In this document: positions 1 through 7,854 of the stretch, one piece after another
How positions within the stretch are numbered: the first letter of the stretch is position 1
How the letters are laid out: every line of letters begins with the position of its first letter
Source: Nonomuraea ceibae
Lineage (GTDB): Bacteria > Actinomycetota > Actinomycetes > Streptosporangiales > Streptosporangiaceae
Length of the DNA stretch: 64,000 bases
Assembly: GCF_019396325.1 (NCBI RefSeq)
Contig: NZ_JAHKRO010000044.1
Coordinates: 1-64,000 of the forward strand
Reading direction: 5' to 3'
Made by a program: the position numbers and the translations under genes
Notes under the pieces: model-generated
Told to the model about the DNA's origin: nothing
What the model saw: the letters and a program-made list of their open reading frames with translations, nothing else
Databases searched by the model: none

Positions 1-47
1 GGCCGGGGTGCGGGGCCGGGGTGCGGGGCCGGGGTGCGGGGCCGGGG
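1..47. repeat. 13-bp tandem repeat, three and a half copies
   Basis: Three exact head-to-tail copies of a 13-base unit GGCCGGGGTGCGG (1-39) are followed by a partial fourth (40-47). The array begins at the window edge, so it may be longer. It lies just beyond the 3' end of the minus-strand response regulator gene. No coding or terminator role can be shown. Confidence 0.85.
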
Positions 48-66
48 CCCGTGCGGCGGGGTCGGC

Positions 67-699
67 CTACAGGTCGGTGACGCGGCCGTTGGCCCAGGCC
101 CAGGCGGCGATCGCCACCCGGTTGCGCGCGCCCACCTTGCGCTGGATGGCCGCGATGTGGTTCTTGACGGTGCCCGGCGACAGGAACAGCTCGGCGGCGA
201 TCTCCCCGTTCGTCCTGCCCTGGGCGACCAGGGCGACGATCTCGTCCTCCCGCTCGGTGAGGACGACGGCCGTCGCCTCCCGGGGCAGCGCGCGCTCGCG
301 CAGCAGCCGTACGGTGAGCTGCGGGCTGATCAGCATGTCGCCGTTCACCGCCGCCCGCACCGCCTCCACGAGCAGCGCGGGCCCGGAGCGTTTGAGCACG
401 AAGCCGGAGGCCCCGTGCCGCAGCGCCGCGTGCACGTACTCGTCCAGCCCGAACGTCGTCACGATCACCACGTGCACGCCGGTGCCCGACAGGGCGCGGG
501 CCACCTCGATGCCGTCGGCGCCCGGCATGCGGATGTCGGCGAGCACCACATCCGGCCCGATCGCCCTGGCGGTCTCGATGGCGGCCAGCCCGTCGGCGGC
601 CTCGGCCACCACGGTGATGTCGGGCTGGGCGTCGAGGATCAGCCGGAACGCTTCACGGATGCCGCTCTGGTCGTCGGCGATGAGGACACGGGTGACCAT
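67..699 (-). CDS. NarL/FixJ-family response regulator
   Basis: 210-residue two-component response regulator. The receiver domain (about residues 3-118) has the acidic pair in IADDQ, the phosphoacceptor D55 in ADIRMP and the conserved lysine in FVLKRSG. The LuxR-type HTH (about 145-205) carries LTEREDEIV and GTVKNHIAAIQRK. It should bind DNA when phosphorylated by a histidine kinase. No kinase lies next to it on the right, where the next gene encodes an HMA protein, so its partner is either left of the window or distant. The ATG start is followed at once by the receiver fold, so the start is secure. Target genes cannot be read from the sequence. Confidence 0.93.
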   Translation of the reverse strand: MVTRVLIADDQSGIREAFRLILDAQPDITVVAEAADGLAAIETARAIGPDVVLADIRMPGADGIEVARALSGTGVHVVIVTTFGLDEYVHAALRHGASGFVLKRSGPALLVEAVRAAVNGDMLISPQLTVRLLRERALPREATAVVLTEREDEIVALVAQGRTNGEIAAELFLSPGTVKNHIAAIQRKVGARNRVAIAAWAWANGRVTDL

Positions 700-783
700 T
701 CACGCCATTGTGTCAGGCGCGCTGTGTCAGGGCCGCCGGGTCAGGGCCGCCGGGTGCCGGTCGGTGCCGTACGCCCCGGCCGG

Positions 784-1032
784 TCACTTCGGGTGCGCCT
801 TTCCGGGCGTCTGCTGCTGGACCTCGGTGTCCAGGAGTTCGTAGCCGGCCTCCTCGACGGCGGCGCGCACCTCCTCGACGTCCAGGGGGCGGTCGCTGGT
901 CACGGTCATCGTGTCGTGCTCCACGTCCACGGCGACGGCGGTGACCCCGGCGACGCGCTCCACCTCCTCGGTGACGGCGTCCGCGCAGTGGCCGCACGCC
1001 ATCCCGGCCACGGTGTACGTGCCGGCGATCAT
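784..1032 (-). CDS. Heavy-metal-associated (HMA) domain protein, CopZ-like
   Basis: 82-residue single HMA domain with the soft-metal site GMACGHCADAV (residues 10-20, CxxC), the motif that binds Cu(I) or a similar ion in CopZ/Atx1 chaperones. The fold pattern beta-alpha-beta-beta-alpha-beta is followed by a short polar tail. Its ATG overlaps the stop of the upstream SnoaL-like gene (ATGA), so the two are translationally coupled. A metal chaperone in an operon with an NTF2-fold protein and a divergent TetR is not the usual copper operon, because no CsoR or P-type ATPase is nearby. The metal identity is inference. Confidence 0.88.
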   Translation of the reverse strand: MIAGTYTVAGMACGHCADAVTEEVERVAGVTAVAVDVEHDTMTVTSDRPLDVEEVRAAVEEAGYELLDTEVQQQTPGKAHPK

Positions 1033-1412
1033 GCGGACTCCTTGACGGTGCGGGTGAAGGAGTTGCCCTCGCGCAGGCGGCCGTCGGGCGCGAACCGGCC
1101 GAAGAAGTGCACCTCGATGGCCAGGTCCTTGCCGCGATTGTGCACGTACAGGGTGTAGCGGGCGGCGAGCCGGTCGCCGTCGGCCAGCGCGTCGTGCACC
1201 TCGATGCGGCTGGTGGGCCGGTTCTTGCGGACCGGGCGGGTGTGCGCGATGAGCTTGCCGCGGTCCATGCGGTTGCCGTCGGCGTACTGGACGACGTCCG
1301 GCGTGTGATAGCGGTCGACGATCACGGCCGCGTCCTCGTCGGTGGAGACGAGGTCGTCGTGGAAGGAGGAGTAGAAGTCGGTGATGAACTGCGCGGGATC
1401 GGTGGTGATCAC
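1029..1412 (-). CDS. SnoaL/NTF2-like protein
   Basis: 127 residues from a GTG at 1412, preceded by a good ribosome site (AAGGAAG). The open frame continues upstream, but that part overlaps the regulatory region and the divergent TetR gene, so it is rejected. The sequence fits the SnoaL-like NTF2 fold: N-terminal helix with FYSSFHDDL, a central DRYHTPDVVQYADG, and C-terminal strands with RLAARYTLYVHNR and IEVHFFGRFAPDGRL. Members are cyclases, isomerases or ligand-binding proteins, and no catalytic assignment is possible. It is the first gene of a two-gene operon with the HMA protein and is probably repressed by the adjacent TetR. Confidence 0.8.
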   Translation of the reverse strand: MITTDPAQFITDFYSSFHDDLVSTDEDAAVIVDRYHTPDVVQYADGNRMDRGKLIAHTRPVRKNRPTSRIEVHDALADGDRLAARYTLYVHNRGKDLAIEVHFFGRFAPDGRLREGNSFTRTVKESA

Positions 1413-1438
1413 GGTCTTCCTTCGCCAACGGTACGATC

Positions 1439-1455
1439 TCTTACGCGTTGTAAGA
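1439..1455. promoter_or_regulatory. Candidate TetR operator with outlying half-site
   Basis: Perfect inverted repeat TCTTAC-N5-GTAAGA. The left arm extends to ATCTCTTAC (1436-1444), and the exact reverse complement of that 9-mer, GTAAGAGAT, occurs again at 1485-1493 over the TetR start codon. On the minus strand a promoter-like pair, TTGTCA (about 1483-1478) and TATCTT (about 1456-1451) with an 18-base spacer, drives the SnoaL/HMA operon and its -10 lies inside the palindrome. This is the expected layout for an autoregulating TetR repressor. Confidence 0.6.
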
Positions 1456-1491
1456 TATGCGTGGCCCGACAATTTTGACAAGGTGTAAGAG

Positions 1492-2094
1492 ATGACTCCG
1501 AACCGCCGTGCGGACGCCCAGCGCAGCAGGGCCGCCGTCCTGGACGCCGCGGTACGCCTGCTCGGCACCCGGCCCGACGCCAGCGTCGAAGCCATCGCCA
1601 CGGCCGCCGGCGTCACCCGCCAGACCGTCTACGCGCACTTCCCCAACCGGGACCGGCTGCTCGCGGCCGTCGTCGACCGGCTCACCGAAGAGACCGCCGC
1701 CGCCATGGACGCCACCGGCCCCGACACCGGCCCGGCCGCCGCCGCGCTGCTGCGCCTGCTCGACGCCGGCGCCGAGACCGCCGGGCGCTACCCCGCCCTG
1801 CTGGAGAAGATCAGCTCCGTGGCCGTGCCCCCGCAGGACGACCACGAACGCCACACCCTCATCAGCGACCGCCTCCTGCGGGTCATCCGGCGCGGCCAGG
1901 ACAGCGGCGAGTTCGACGACCGGCTCCCGGCCGCCTGGCTGGCCACCGTCACCATCAAGCTCGCCCACGCCGCCGCCGAGGAGACCGCCGCAGGCCGCCT
2001 GCCCCGAGCCGAAGCCACCCGCGCGTTCCACACCACCCTCCTGCGCGCCCTCGCCGCCCCACCCCCACTCCCCGAACCCGGCAAGACCGCATAG
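1492..2094 (+). CDS. TetR/AcrR-family transcriptional regulator
   Basis: 200-residue one-component repressor. The N-terminal HTH (about residues 10-55) has the family signature AIATAAGVTRQTVYAHFPNRDRLLAAVV; the C-terminal helical domain is the divergent ligand-binding part, so the inducer is unknown. It is divergent from the SnoaL/HMA operon with only 79 bases between them. That gap contains a palindrome and an extra half-site reaching the start codon, which suggests it represses both its own gene and the operon. The ATG at 1492 gives the normal TetR start. Confidence 0.93.
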   Translation: MTPNRRADAQRSRAAVLDAAVRLLGTRPDASVEAIATAAGVTRQTVYAHFPNRDRLLAAVVDRLTEETAAAMDATGPDTGPAAAALLRLLDAGAETAGRYPALLEKISSVAVPPQDDHERHTLISDRLLRVIRRGQDSGEFDDRLPAAWLATVTIKLAHAAAEETAAGRLPRAEATRAFHTTLLRALAAPPPLPEPGKTA

Positions 2095-2309
2095 GGCGAC
2101 CACCCGGCCGGCTCGACGACGCAGTCCCGCGCCTGGGAAGCCGCACGTCGTACGCGCCCGTACACGTGAAACAACCTCACCGGCGAGAGCGGCCCTTGCC
2201 GCACGGGCTTCTGCGGCTCGCCCCCGCGCCGAACGCGCCGATGCCGATGTTGCGCAGGGGGCCGCTCCGCGCATAGGCGCGAATGGGCCGTCTTTCCCGG
2301 GACACTGGG

Positions 2310-5054
2310 TCACTCGTTGTGCAGGACGGTGGCGATCGTCTGGCGGGCCGCCGAGCGGGCAGGGAGCAGGGCGCCGAGGACGGCGATCACCACGCCCGAC
2401 AGCGCCGCCCCCGCGAGCTGCGGCGCGTCCCAGACGTTCTTCATGGCCTCGGGGAACACGACGGTGCCCACGTTGTCGACGATCAGGCGGTGCGCGGCGA
2501 TCCCGCCGGGGATGCCGAGCAGGCCGCCCGCCACGCCCAGCGCCGCCATCGACGTCACCATCATGATCGTGACCTGGCGGGGCGTCATCCCGATGGACTT
2601 GAGCATGCCCAGGTCGCGGCGGCGTTCGCGGGCGTTGAGCAGGACGGTGTTGAACACGCCGAGCGACGCCACGACGATCAGCAGCGTGGTGAAGACGGAG
2701 GCGACCGCGACGACGGTCGCGGCGGCGCGGGTGTCGGGGCGGGCGACGGACGGGTGGAGGCCGGGGTCGGCCGCCCTGACCGCGGCGGCGTAGGCGTCGG
2801 CGTCGGCCCCTGGGGTGAGCAGCACCTCGTAGTGGTCGGCGCCGGTGCCCGGGGCGAGCGCGGTCAGCGTCTCCCAGGTGGACCAGAGGAAGCGCGGGTC
2901 GCCGCTCATGATCTGGCCGACGACGGCGGCGGGGACCCGTCTGCCGTCGAGCTCCAGCGTGATCCGGTCGCCGACGGCCAGGCCGCGCTGCGCCAGGAAC
3001 GCCGGCGGGGCGGCGACCTCGCCGGGCGCGGCCGGCCAGCGTCCCTCGACGATCTGGGCGGCCATCGCCGGTGGGTCGCCGCGCTGGAAGTTCACGGCGC
3101 TGCGCTGCGCGTGCCCGGTCAGGTGCACGTCGACGAACACCTTCGCCGTCACGCGCGACGCGCCCGGCAGCGACCGCAGCAGCGCCTCGATCCGCTCGTC
3201 GTCGAGCTCGGGCGCCACCTGCTGGAACGCCGGCTGGCCCGCCCGCACGCCGACCCGCGGGACCGCGCCGGCGTCCGCCTCGGCGAAGGCCACCAGCGTG
3301 CTGGTCAGGCCGGTGGTGAGGGTGACGGTGACGACCCCGAGGACGATCGCCGCCATCGTCATCGCGGTCCGGCCCAGGCGGGCGAACGGCTGACCCAGAC
3401 CCAGGCTGACGGCGCGGGGCAGCCGGGTGCCGCCGAGCAGCCGCTGGACGCGCAGCCCGCGGCCCCGTAGCGGCGCGCTGCCCGCGCTGATCGCCCGCGC
3501 GGTCGGCAGCCGGTGCGCGCGCAGCGCCGGCACCAGCGCGGCCAGTACGACGACGAGCGGCATGCCGGCCAAGCAGACGGCGGACACCCACGGGCTGATC
3601 CCGATGCCGGCGCTGCCGCGCTCGACCCCCTGGAAGGCGGTGTCCAGCACGGGCCCGGCCAGTGCGTTGCCCAGCAGCGTGCCCGCGACGCACCCGGCGG
3701 CGCCCGGCAGCGACACCATCGCCAGATAGACGGCGACAACCTGGTTGGGGGTGAACCCGATGGCCTTCAGCACGCCGATGTGGCGCGAGCCCGACACGAC
3801 GGCGCCGCTGACCACGTTGGCCACCATGAGGACGGCGACCAGCAGGCCGAGCACGCCGAACAGCGTCATCAGCGGCAGATAGGCGCTGGCGGCGCTGGAG
3901 AAGGCGCGGCGCAGCGAGAGATGGGACTGCGCTACCGTCAGCGCGCCCGCGGGCAGCCCGGCGGTGGCCGCGTCGAGCCCGGCGCGTACGGCCTGCTCGG
4001 TGGAGGCGTCGCCGGTGAAGCGGTAGAGCATCTGCACGCCGGTCGGGCGCAGCGCGGCGGCCTGGGCGGGCGTGACCCAGGCGTCGGCCGACTGGCTCAT
4101 GCCGGAGGCGACCCCGACGACCGTCAACGGCGGCAGTCCCGGCGCGCGGAGCCGCGCCCCCAGCATGCCGGGGCGGAGCAGGCCGTCGGCGTCGCGCAGG
4201 TTGAGGACGATCTCGCCGGGCGCGGTGGCCCAGCGCCCGTGCAGCGGGTGGACGCGATCCACCGGGCCGCCCGGATCGGCCCGGCCCACCAGCTTGAGCG
4301 GGCCCTCCGCCTCGGGGATGTCGGTGGTCCTGGGGAAGTCGGCGACGACCTGGTCGAACGGACCCGCCGCAGCCTCGACGCCGGGCCGCCCGGCGGTCGC
4401 CGCCAGCGCCTCCTTGGCAGCGTCGAAGGAGGCGACCACGTGAGCGCCGCGCTGCCCGGCGAACGCCCGGTCGAACGGGGAGGTGGCGGCGTCGAGCAGG
4501 CCCAGGGTGAGCATGATCGTCGTGGTGCCGCACAGGACGACCAAGCCGGTGATGACCGTCTGCAGCCTCCGCCGCCGCACCGCCGCCCGCGCCACCCGCC
4601 ACACCGCCCCCGCCCCCGCCCCAGCTCGGGCTCGGGCTCCTGCCCCCGCTCGGGCCCCGGCCCCAGCCCCGGCCCCAGCTTGCGCCTCGGCCACAGCCCC
4701 AGCTTGCGCCCCGGCTCCAGCCTGAGCCCCAACTCCAGCTCCTGCCCCGGCTCTGGTCGCAGCCCCAGCTCGCGCTCCGGCCCCTGCCCCGGCTCCGGCT
4801 TCCGCCCGCCGCCCGCCTCGGTGCCCGGACCGGTGCTCGGACGGGCGCGTGGGCGGGCGCTCGGTGGAATGCCCGGACTGGTGCCCGGTGGGGTACTCGG
4901 AGGGGGATTCTGCGAGGTGCTGTGAGCGGGGTTCGGTGGGCTGCACGGCGGGGTGCTTGGGCGGCGGGGCTGAGGGGTCCCCGGCCGGGTGCCCGGTGGG
5001 GTGTTCGGACAGCGGCTCGGCTGGGGGTTCGGGAGTGCCTGGGTTGGGGGTCAC
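2310..5054 (-). CDS. MacB/FtsX-type ABC transporter permease with long low-complexity N-terminal extension
   Basis: 914 residues from GTG 5054. From about residue 151 it is a normal ABC exporter permease: VWRVARAAVRRRRLQTV, first membrane segment, large extracytoplasmic region, three membrane segments (SAYLPLMTLFGVLGLLVAV region), a second FtsX module, and a last block ending with LGALLPARSAARQTI. Residues 1-80 are Pro/His/Ser/Glu-rich with repeats such as SEHPTGHPAG, and 82-150 are almost pure Ala/Gly/Arg/Gln. Homologues usually start near VWRVARA, so GTG 4604 is the alternative start (764 residues). That choice would leave about 520 bases to the ATPase gene and has no clear ribosome site. 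Partner of the ATPase at 5128-5817. Likely exports or resists a peptide or amphiphile. Confidence 0.85.
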   Translation of the reverse strand: MTPNPGTPEPPAEPLSEHPTGHPAGDPSAPPPKHPAVQPTEPRSQHLAESPSEYPTGHQSGHSTERPPTRPSEHRSGHRGGRRAEAGAGAGAGARAGAATRAGAGAGVGAQAGAGAQAGAVAEAQAGAGAGAGARAGAGARARAGAGAGAVWRVARAAVRRRRLQTVITGLVVLCGTTTIMLTLGLLDAATSPFDRAFAGQRGAHVVASFDAAKEALAATAGRPGVEAAAGPFDQVVADFPRTTDIPEAEGPLKLVGRADPGGPVDRVHPLHGRWATAPGEIVLNLRDADGLLRPGMLGARLRAPGLPPLTVVGVASGMSQSADAWVTPAQAAALRPTGVQMLYRFTGDASTEQAVRAGLDAATAGLPAGALTVAQSHLSLRRAFSSAASAYLPLMTLFGVLGLLVAVLMVANVVSGAVVSGSRHIGVLKAIGFTPNQVVAVYLAMVSLPGAAGCVAGTLLGNALAGPVLDTAFQGVERGSAGIGISPWVSAVCLAGMPLVVVLAALVPALRAHRLPTARAISAGSAPLRGRGLRVQRLLGGTRLPRAVSLGLGQPFARLGRTAMTMAAIVLGVVTVTLTTGLTSTLVAFAEADAGAVPRVGVRAGQPAFQQVAPELDDERIEALLRSLPGASRVTAKVFVDVHLTGHAQRSAVNFQRGDPPAMAAQIVEGRWPAAPGEVAAPPAFLAQRGLAVGDRITLELDGRRVPAAVVGQIMSGDPRFLWSTWETLTALAPGTGADHYEVLLTPGADADAYAAAVRAADPGLHPSVARPDTRAAATVVAVASVFTTLLIVVASLGVFNTVLLNARERRRDLGMLKSIGMTPRQVTIMMVTSMAALGVAGGLLGIPGGIAAHRLIVDNVGTVVFPEAMKNVWDAPQLAGAALSGVVIAVLGALLPARSAARQTIATVLHNE
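4605..5054 (-). repeat. Degenerate minisatellite encoding Pro-rich then Ala/Gly-rich tract
   Basis: The DNA under the permease N-terminus consists of degenerate 6-12 base units. One stretch (about 4610-4800) is built on CCCCAGCTCG/CCCCGGCTCC-like words and encodes alternating Ala-Gly; the other (about 4800-5040) encodes Pro/His/Ser-rich repeats. All three frames are open over much of it, so an open frame alone does not prove translation. Confidence 0.7.
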
Positions 5055-5127
5055 TGCGCACGCCCCAGCGGGCTTCCTTCGGTGCTGCGCATCCCGGGCC
5101 TGCAGGCATGTTGCACGCTCGATGTGC

Positions 5128-5817
5128 TCATTCGGTGTGCTCCAGGGTGTTCTCGCGGGCCACCCGGCCGTCGGCGAGCTCGATGAGGCGGGTGGCGCAG
5201 CGGGTGGCCAGGTGGGGGTCGTGGGTGACGAGCAGCAGGGTCTGGCCGATCTGGTTGAGGTCGATGAGCAGGTCCATCACCTGTTCGCCGAAGCGGCTGT
5301 CGAGTGCGCCGGTCGGCTCGTCGGCCAGGAGCAGCGCCGGGCGGTTCATCAGGGCGCGTGCCACCGCGACGCGCTGCCGTTCGCCGCCGCTGAGCACCGC
5401 GGGGTAGGCGTCCTTGCGGCCCGCGATGCCGAGCTCGTCCAGCAGCTCCAGCGCACGCCGTCGCGCCTGGCGGGCCGGGATTCCGGTGAGCTGGGCCGGC
5501 AGTGCCACGTTGTCCAGTGCCGGCAGGTCGTCGACCAGGTTGAAGAACTGGAAGATCATCCCGATGTGCCGTCGCCGGAACAGCGCCAGCCCCGTCTCGT
5601 CCAATCGGCTCAGATCCTGGCCCGCGACCACGACCGAGCCGCCGGTCGGGCGGTCCAGGCCCGCGATCAGGTTGAGCAGGGTCGACTTGCCGCACCCCGA
5701 CGGGCCCATCACCGCGACGGCCTCGCCCGCGCCGATGCGCAGGGACACGCCGTCCAGCGCCGAGGTCTCGCCGTAGTCCTTGCGCACGCCGTCCAGCCGC
5801 ACGATGTCTTGGCTCAC
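5128..5817 (-). CDS. ABC transporter ATP-binding protein, MacB/LolD type
   Basis: 229 residues from GTG 5817. It has Walker A GPSGCGKST, Q-loop FQFFNLVDDL, signature LSGGERQRVAVARALM, Walker B LLLADEPTGALD and the H-loop histidine in VTHD. The size and the DEPTGALD motif match the MacB/LolD/SalX exporter ATPases that pair with FtsX permeases. An ATG 22 codons upstream (5883) is possible but adds only a basic tail that lies in the repeat-rich divergent region. Its stop is 73 bases before the permease start. The kinase/regulator pair on the opposite strand is the probable regulator, as in other exporter modules with adjacent two-component genes. Confidence 0.92.
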   Translation of the reverse strand: MSQDIVRLDGVRKDYGETSALDGVSLRIGAGEAVAVMGPSGCGKSTLLNLIAGLDRPTGGSVVVAGQDLSRLDETGLALFRRRHIGMIFQFFNLVDDLPALDNVALPAQLTGIPARQARRRALELLDELGIAGRKDAYPAVLSGGERQRVAVARALMNRPALLLADEPTGALDSRFGEQVMDLLIDLNQIGQTLLLVTHDPHLATRCATRLIELADGRVARENTLEHTE

Positions 5818-5884
5818 GCGCAGCACGCTAGGCCAGCACCCGATAGGCCCACATCGGTCCGGGGACCGATCTCGCCCGGCCATG

Positions 5885-6059
5885 TCGTACCGGGGGCGTA
5901 CGGGATGGGCCTGGGAGGGCGGGTGCTCGAGGGCGTACGGGACGGGCCTGGGAGGGCGGGTGCTCGTCGTGTCCGGGGCGTGCGGGGCTGATGCGCGTCG
6001 TGTCCGGAGTGTGCGGATGGCCGGACGGCGGTGGGGGTCGTACCGGGGGCGTACGGGAT
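5885..6059. repeat. Direct repeats in the divergent exporter/kinase intergenic region
   Basis: Two 36-base copies (5894-5929 and 5931-5966) differ at one position. A 22-base segment at 5885-5906 recurs exactly at 6038-6059. A further 21-base segment beginning CGTCGTGTCCGG appears twice (about 5965 and 5997) with small changes. The block fills most of the 293 bases between the ATPase start and the kinase start, where binding sites for the adjacent response regulator would be expected. Confidence 0.8.
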
Positions 6060-6110
6060 CGGTCCCGGAGACTGATGCGGGCCTCGGGGGCGGTCTGGGA
6101 GAGTAGTGGC

Positions 6111-6995
6111 GTGTGGTCGTACGTCGCGCTGGGGGTGGCCTGCGCCGTCGCCTCGGGGCTGGCCGTGGCGCTGGTGAGGGCGCGGCGCCTGCACCGTAAG
6201 GCGCTGGAGGAGCGCGGCTGGCTGCTGGAGCGCGAGCGTGAGAGCGCCGCCCGCACCGCCGTCGACGCCGAGCGCGCCCGCATCGCCCGCGAGCTGCACG
6301 ACATCGTCAGCCACAACGTCAGCCTCATGGTGGTGCAGGCGGCCGCCGCCCGCGAGGTGCTGCCCACGATGCCGGGTGAGGCGGAGGCCGCGTTGAAGGC
6401 CGTCGAGGGAGCAGGGCGCGACGCGATGACCGAGCTGCGCCACCTGCTGGGGGTGCTCGCGCCGTCGCAGAGCGGCGACGACGAGCCGTACGGGGGCGGC
6501 GAGCCGTACGGGGGCGACCTGGCGCCGCAGCCGAGCCTGAGCCGGTTGGGGCCGCTGATCGACCGGATCGCCTTCGCGGGGCTGCCCGTCGACGTGCGGA
6601 TCTCGGGGGAGCCGCGGCCGCTGCCGGCCGGGATCGACGTCACCGCGTACCGGATCGTGCAGGAGGCGCTCACCAACGCGCTCAAGCACGGCAGCGGTGT
6701 GACGGCGCAGGTCACGGTGCGGTACGCCGACCGTTCGCTGCGGGTGGAGGTCCTCAACACCGGGCCCAGCGTGCTGACCTCCGCCGATCGACCGTCCGGG
6801 ACCGGCCATCAGGAAGGGGCTGGTCATCAGGAAGGGGCCGGCCGGTACCGAGAAGCTGGTCGCCAGGAGGGGGCTGGGCGCGGTTTGCTCGGGTTGCGGG
6901 AGCGGGTCGCCGTCTATGGCGGCGATCTCGACGCCAGGAGACGGCTGGGCGGCGGCTATCGCGTCCGGGCTCGCATCCCGCTGGACGGCACATGA
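6111..6995 (+). CDS. Sensor histidine kinase, NarL-partner (HisKA_3) type
   Basis: 294 residues from GTG 6111, chosen because GGGAGAG lies 8 bases upstream; ATG 6075 or 5991 are longer alternatives. One membrane segment (about residues 3-22) is followed by a coiled linker and the dimerisation/phosphoacceptor motif ARELHDIVSHNVS (H63). The ATPase domain has the N-box YRIVQEALTNALKHG and the G-box GRGLLGLRERV. Between them sits a hexapeptide repeat (GHQEGA-like, four units) in the ATP-lid position. There is no extracellular sensor domain, so the signal is probably at or in the membrane. Its stop overlaps the response regulator start (ATGA). Confidence 0.88.
   Translation: MWSYVALGVACAVASGLAVALVRARRLHRKALEERGWLLERERESAARTAVDAERARIARELHDIVSHNVSLMVVQAAAAREVLPTMPGEAEAALKAVEGAGRDAMTELRHLLGVLAPSQSGDDEPYGGGEPYGGDLAPQPSLSRLGPLIDRIAFAGLPVDVRISGEPRPLPAGIDVTAYRIVQEALTNALKHGSGVTAQVTVRYADRSLRVEVLNTGPSVLTSADRPSGTGHQEGAGHQEGAGRYREAGRQEGAGRGLLGLRERVAVYGGDLDARRRLGGGYRVRARIPLDGT
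6804..6875 (+). repeat. 18-bp tandem repeat, four units, inside the kinase gene
   Basis: Four in-frame 18-base units: 6804-6821, 6822-6839, 6840-6857 and 6858-6875. They encode GHQEGA, GHQEGA, GRYREA and GRQEGA. The first two units differ at two bases. The repeat replaces the usual short loop before the G2 box of the HATPase domain. Confidence 0.85.
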
Positions 6996-7678
6996 CGGCG
7001 TACGAAGAGCCGCGGGTGCTCATCGCCGACGATCAGGCGCTGGTGCGCAGCGGGTTCCGGCTGATCCTCACCACCCGGGGCATCCCCGTGGCCGGGGAGG
7101 CAGCCGACGGGGCCGAAGCGGTCGCCGCCGCGCGGGAGCTGCGTCCCGACGTCGTCCTGATGGACATCCGCATGCCCACCATGGACGGGCTCGAGGCCGC
7201 CGGTCACATCCTGCGGGAGCTCCCCGGCTGCCGGGTGATCATGCTGACCACGTTCGACCTCGACCGGTACGTCTACGCCGCCCTCCAGCTCGGCGCGAGC
7301 GGCTTCCTGCTCAAGGACGTGACCGCCGAGCACCTGGCCGCCGCGGTGCGCCTGGTCGGCACCGGTGACGCCCTTCTGGCGCCGTCGATCACCCGGCGGC
7401 TGGTGGAGCGGTTCGCCGCCGGTGACCGTCAGCCGGCCCGCGCGCCCGCCCCGCACCGTGACCTCGCCGCCCTGACACCCCGGGAGCTCGAGGTGCTGAC
7501 GCTCGTCGGGCAGGGCCTGTCCAACGCGGAGCTGGCCGGTGTGCTCACGTTGAGCGAGTCGACCGTCAAGACCCATGTCGGCCGCATCTTCACCAAGCTC
7601 GGTCTGCGTGACCGCGCCCAGGCCGTCGTGCTCGCGTACGAGACGGGGCTCGTCTCCCCGGGAGATTCCTCGTACTGA
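6992..7678 (+). CDS. NarL/FixJ-family response regulator
   Basis: 228 residues. Receiver domain: IADDQALVR, phosphoacceptor D58 in LMDIRMPTMDG, conserved T in MLTTFD and K in FLLKDV. LuxR HTH at the C-terminus: LTPRELEVLTLVGQGLSNAELA and STVKTHVGRIFTKLGLRDR. Coupled to the kinase by a 4-base overlap, so the two form a cognate pair. The divergent MacB-type exporter genes are the obvious candidate regulon, and the repeats in the shared intergenic region could be the binding sites. Confidence 0.94.
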   Translation: MTAYEEPRVLIADDQALVRSGFRLILTTRGIPVAGEAADGAEAVAAARELRPDVVLMDIRMPTMDGLEAAGHILRELPGCRVIMLTTFDLDRYVYAALQLGASGFLLKDVTAEHLAAAVRLVGTGDALLAPSITRRLVERFAAGDRQPARAPAPHRDLAALTPRELEVLTLVGQGLSNAELAGVLTLSESTVKTHVGRIFTKLGLRDRAQAVVLAYETGLVSPGDSSY

Positions 7679-7854
7679 GGAGGGAGCCAGCCCGCTTGAT
7701 CGAGCTGCGGGAGCACCGGGAGGTCGCCCGCTGCCGGCCTCGGGCGCGACGGATGGCGCCGAGCCCGGCGGGCCGGGCGCTGGAGCTCGTGCGGGGCCTG
7801 CCGCTGTGGTGCCGGAGGCGGGCGGGCCGGCGCCGCAGCCCGGCACCTTGCGGC

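Noticed and set aside
1475..1480. TTGACA as a -35 box for the TetR gene
   Set aside because: Only 11 bases separate it from the ATG at 1492, leaving no room for a -10.
1441..5109. Very long minus-strand open frame (1222 codons) and a plus-strand frame of 470 codons at 3513-4925 over the permease gene
   Set aside because: Both translate to Arg/Gly/Ala/Pro-rich text without domains; they are out-of-frame shadows typical of very GC-rich genes. The permease frame contains recognisable FtsX segments.
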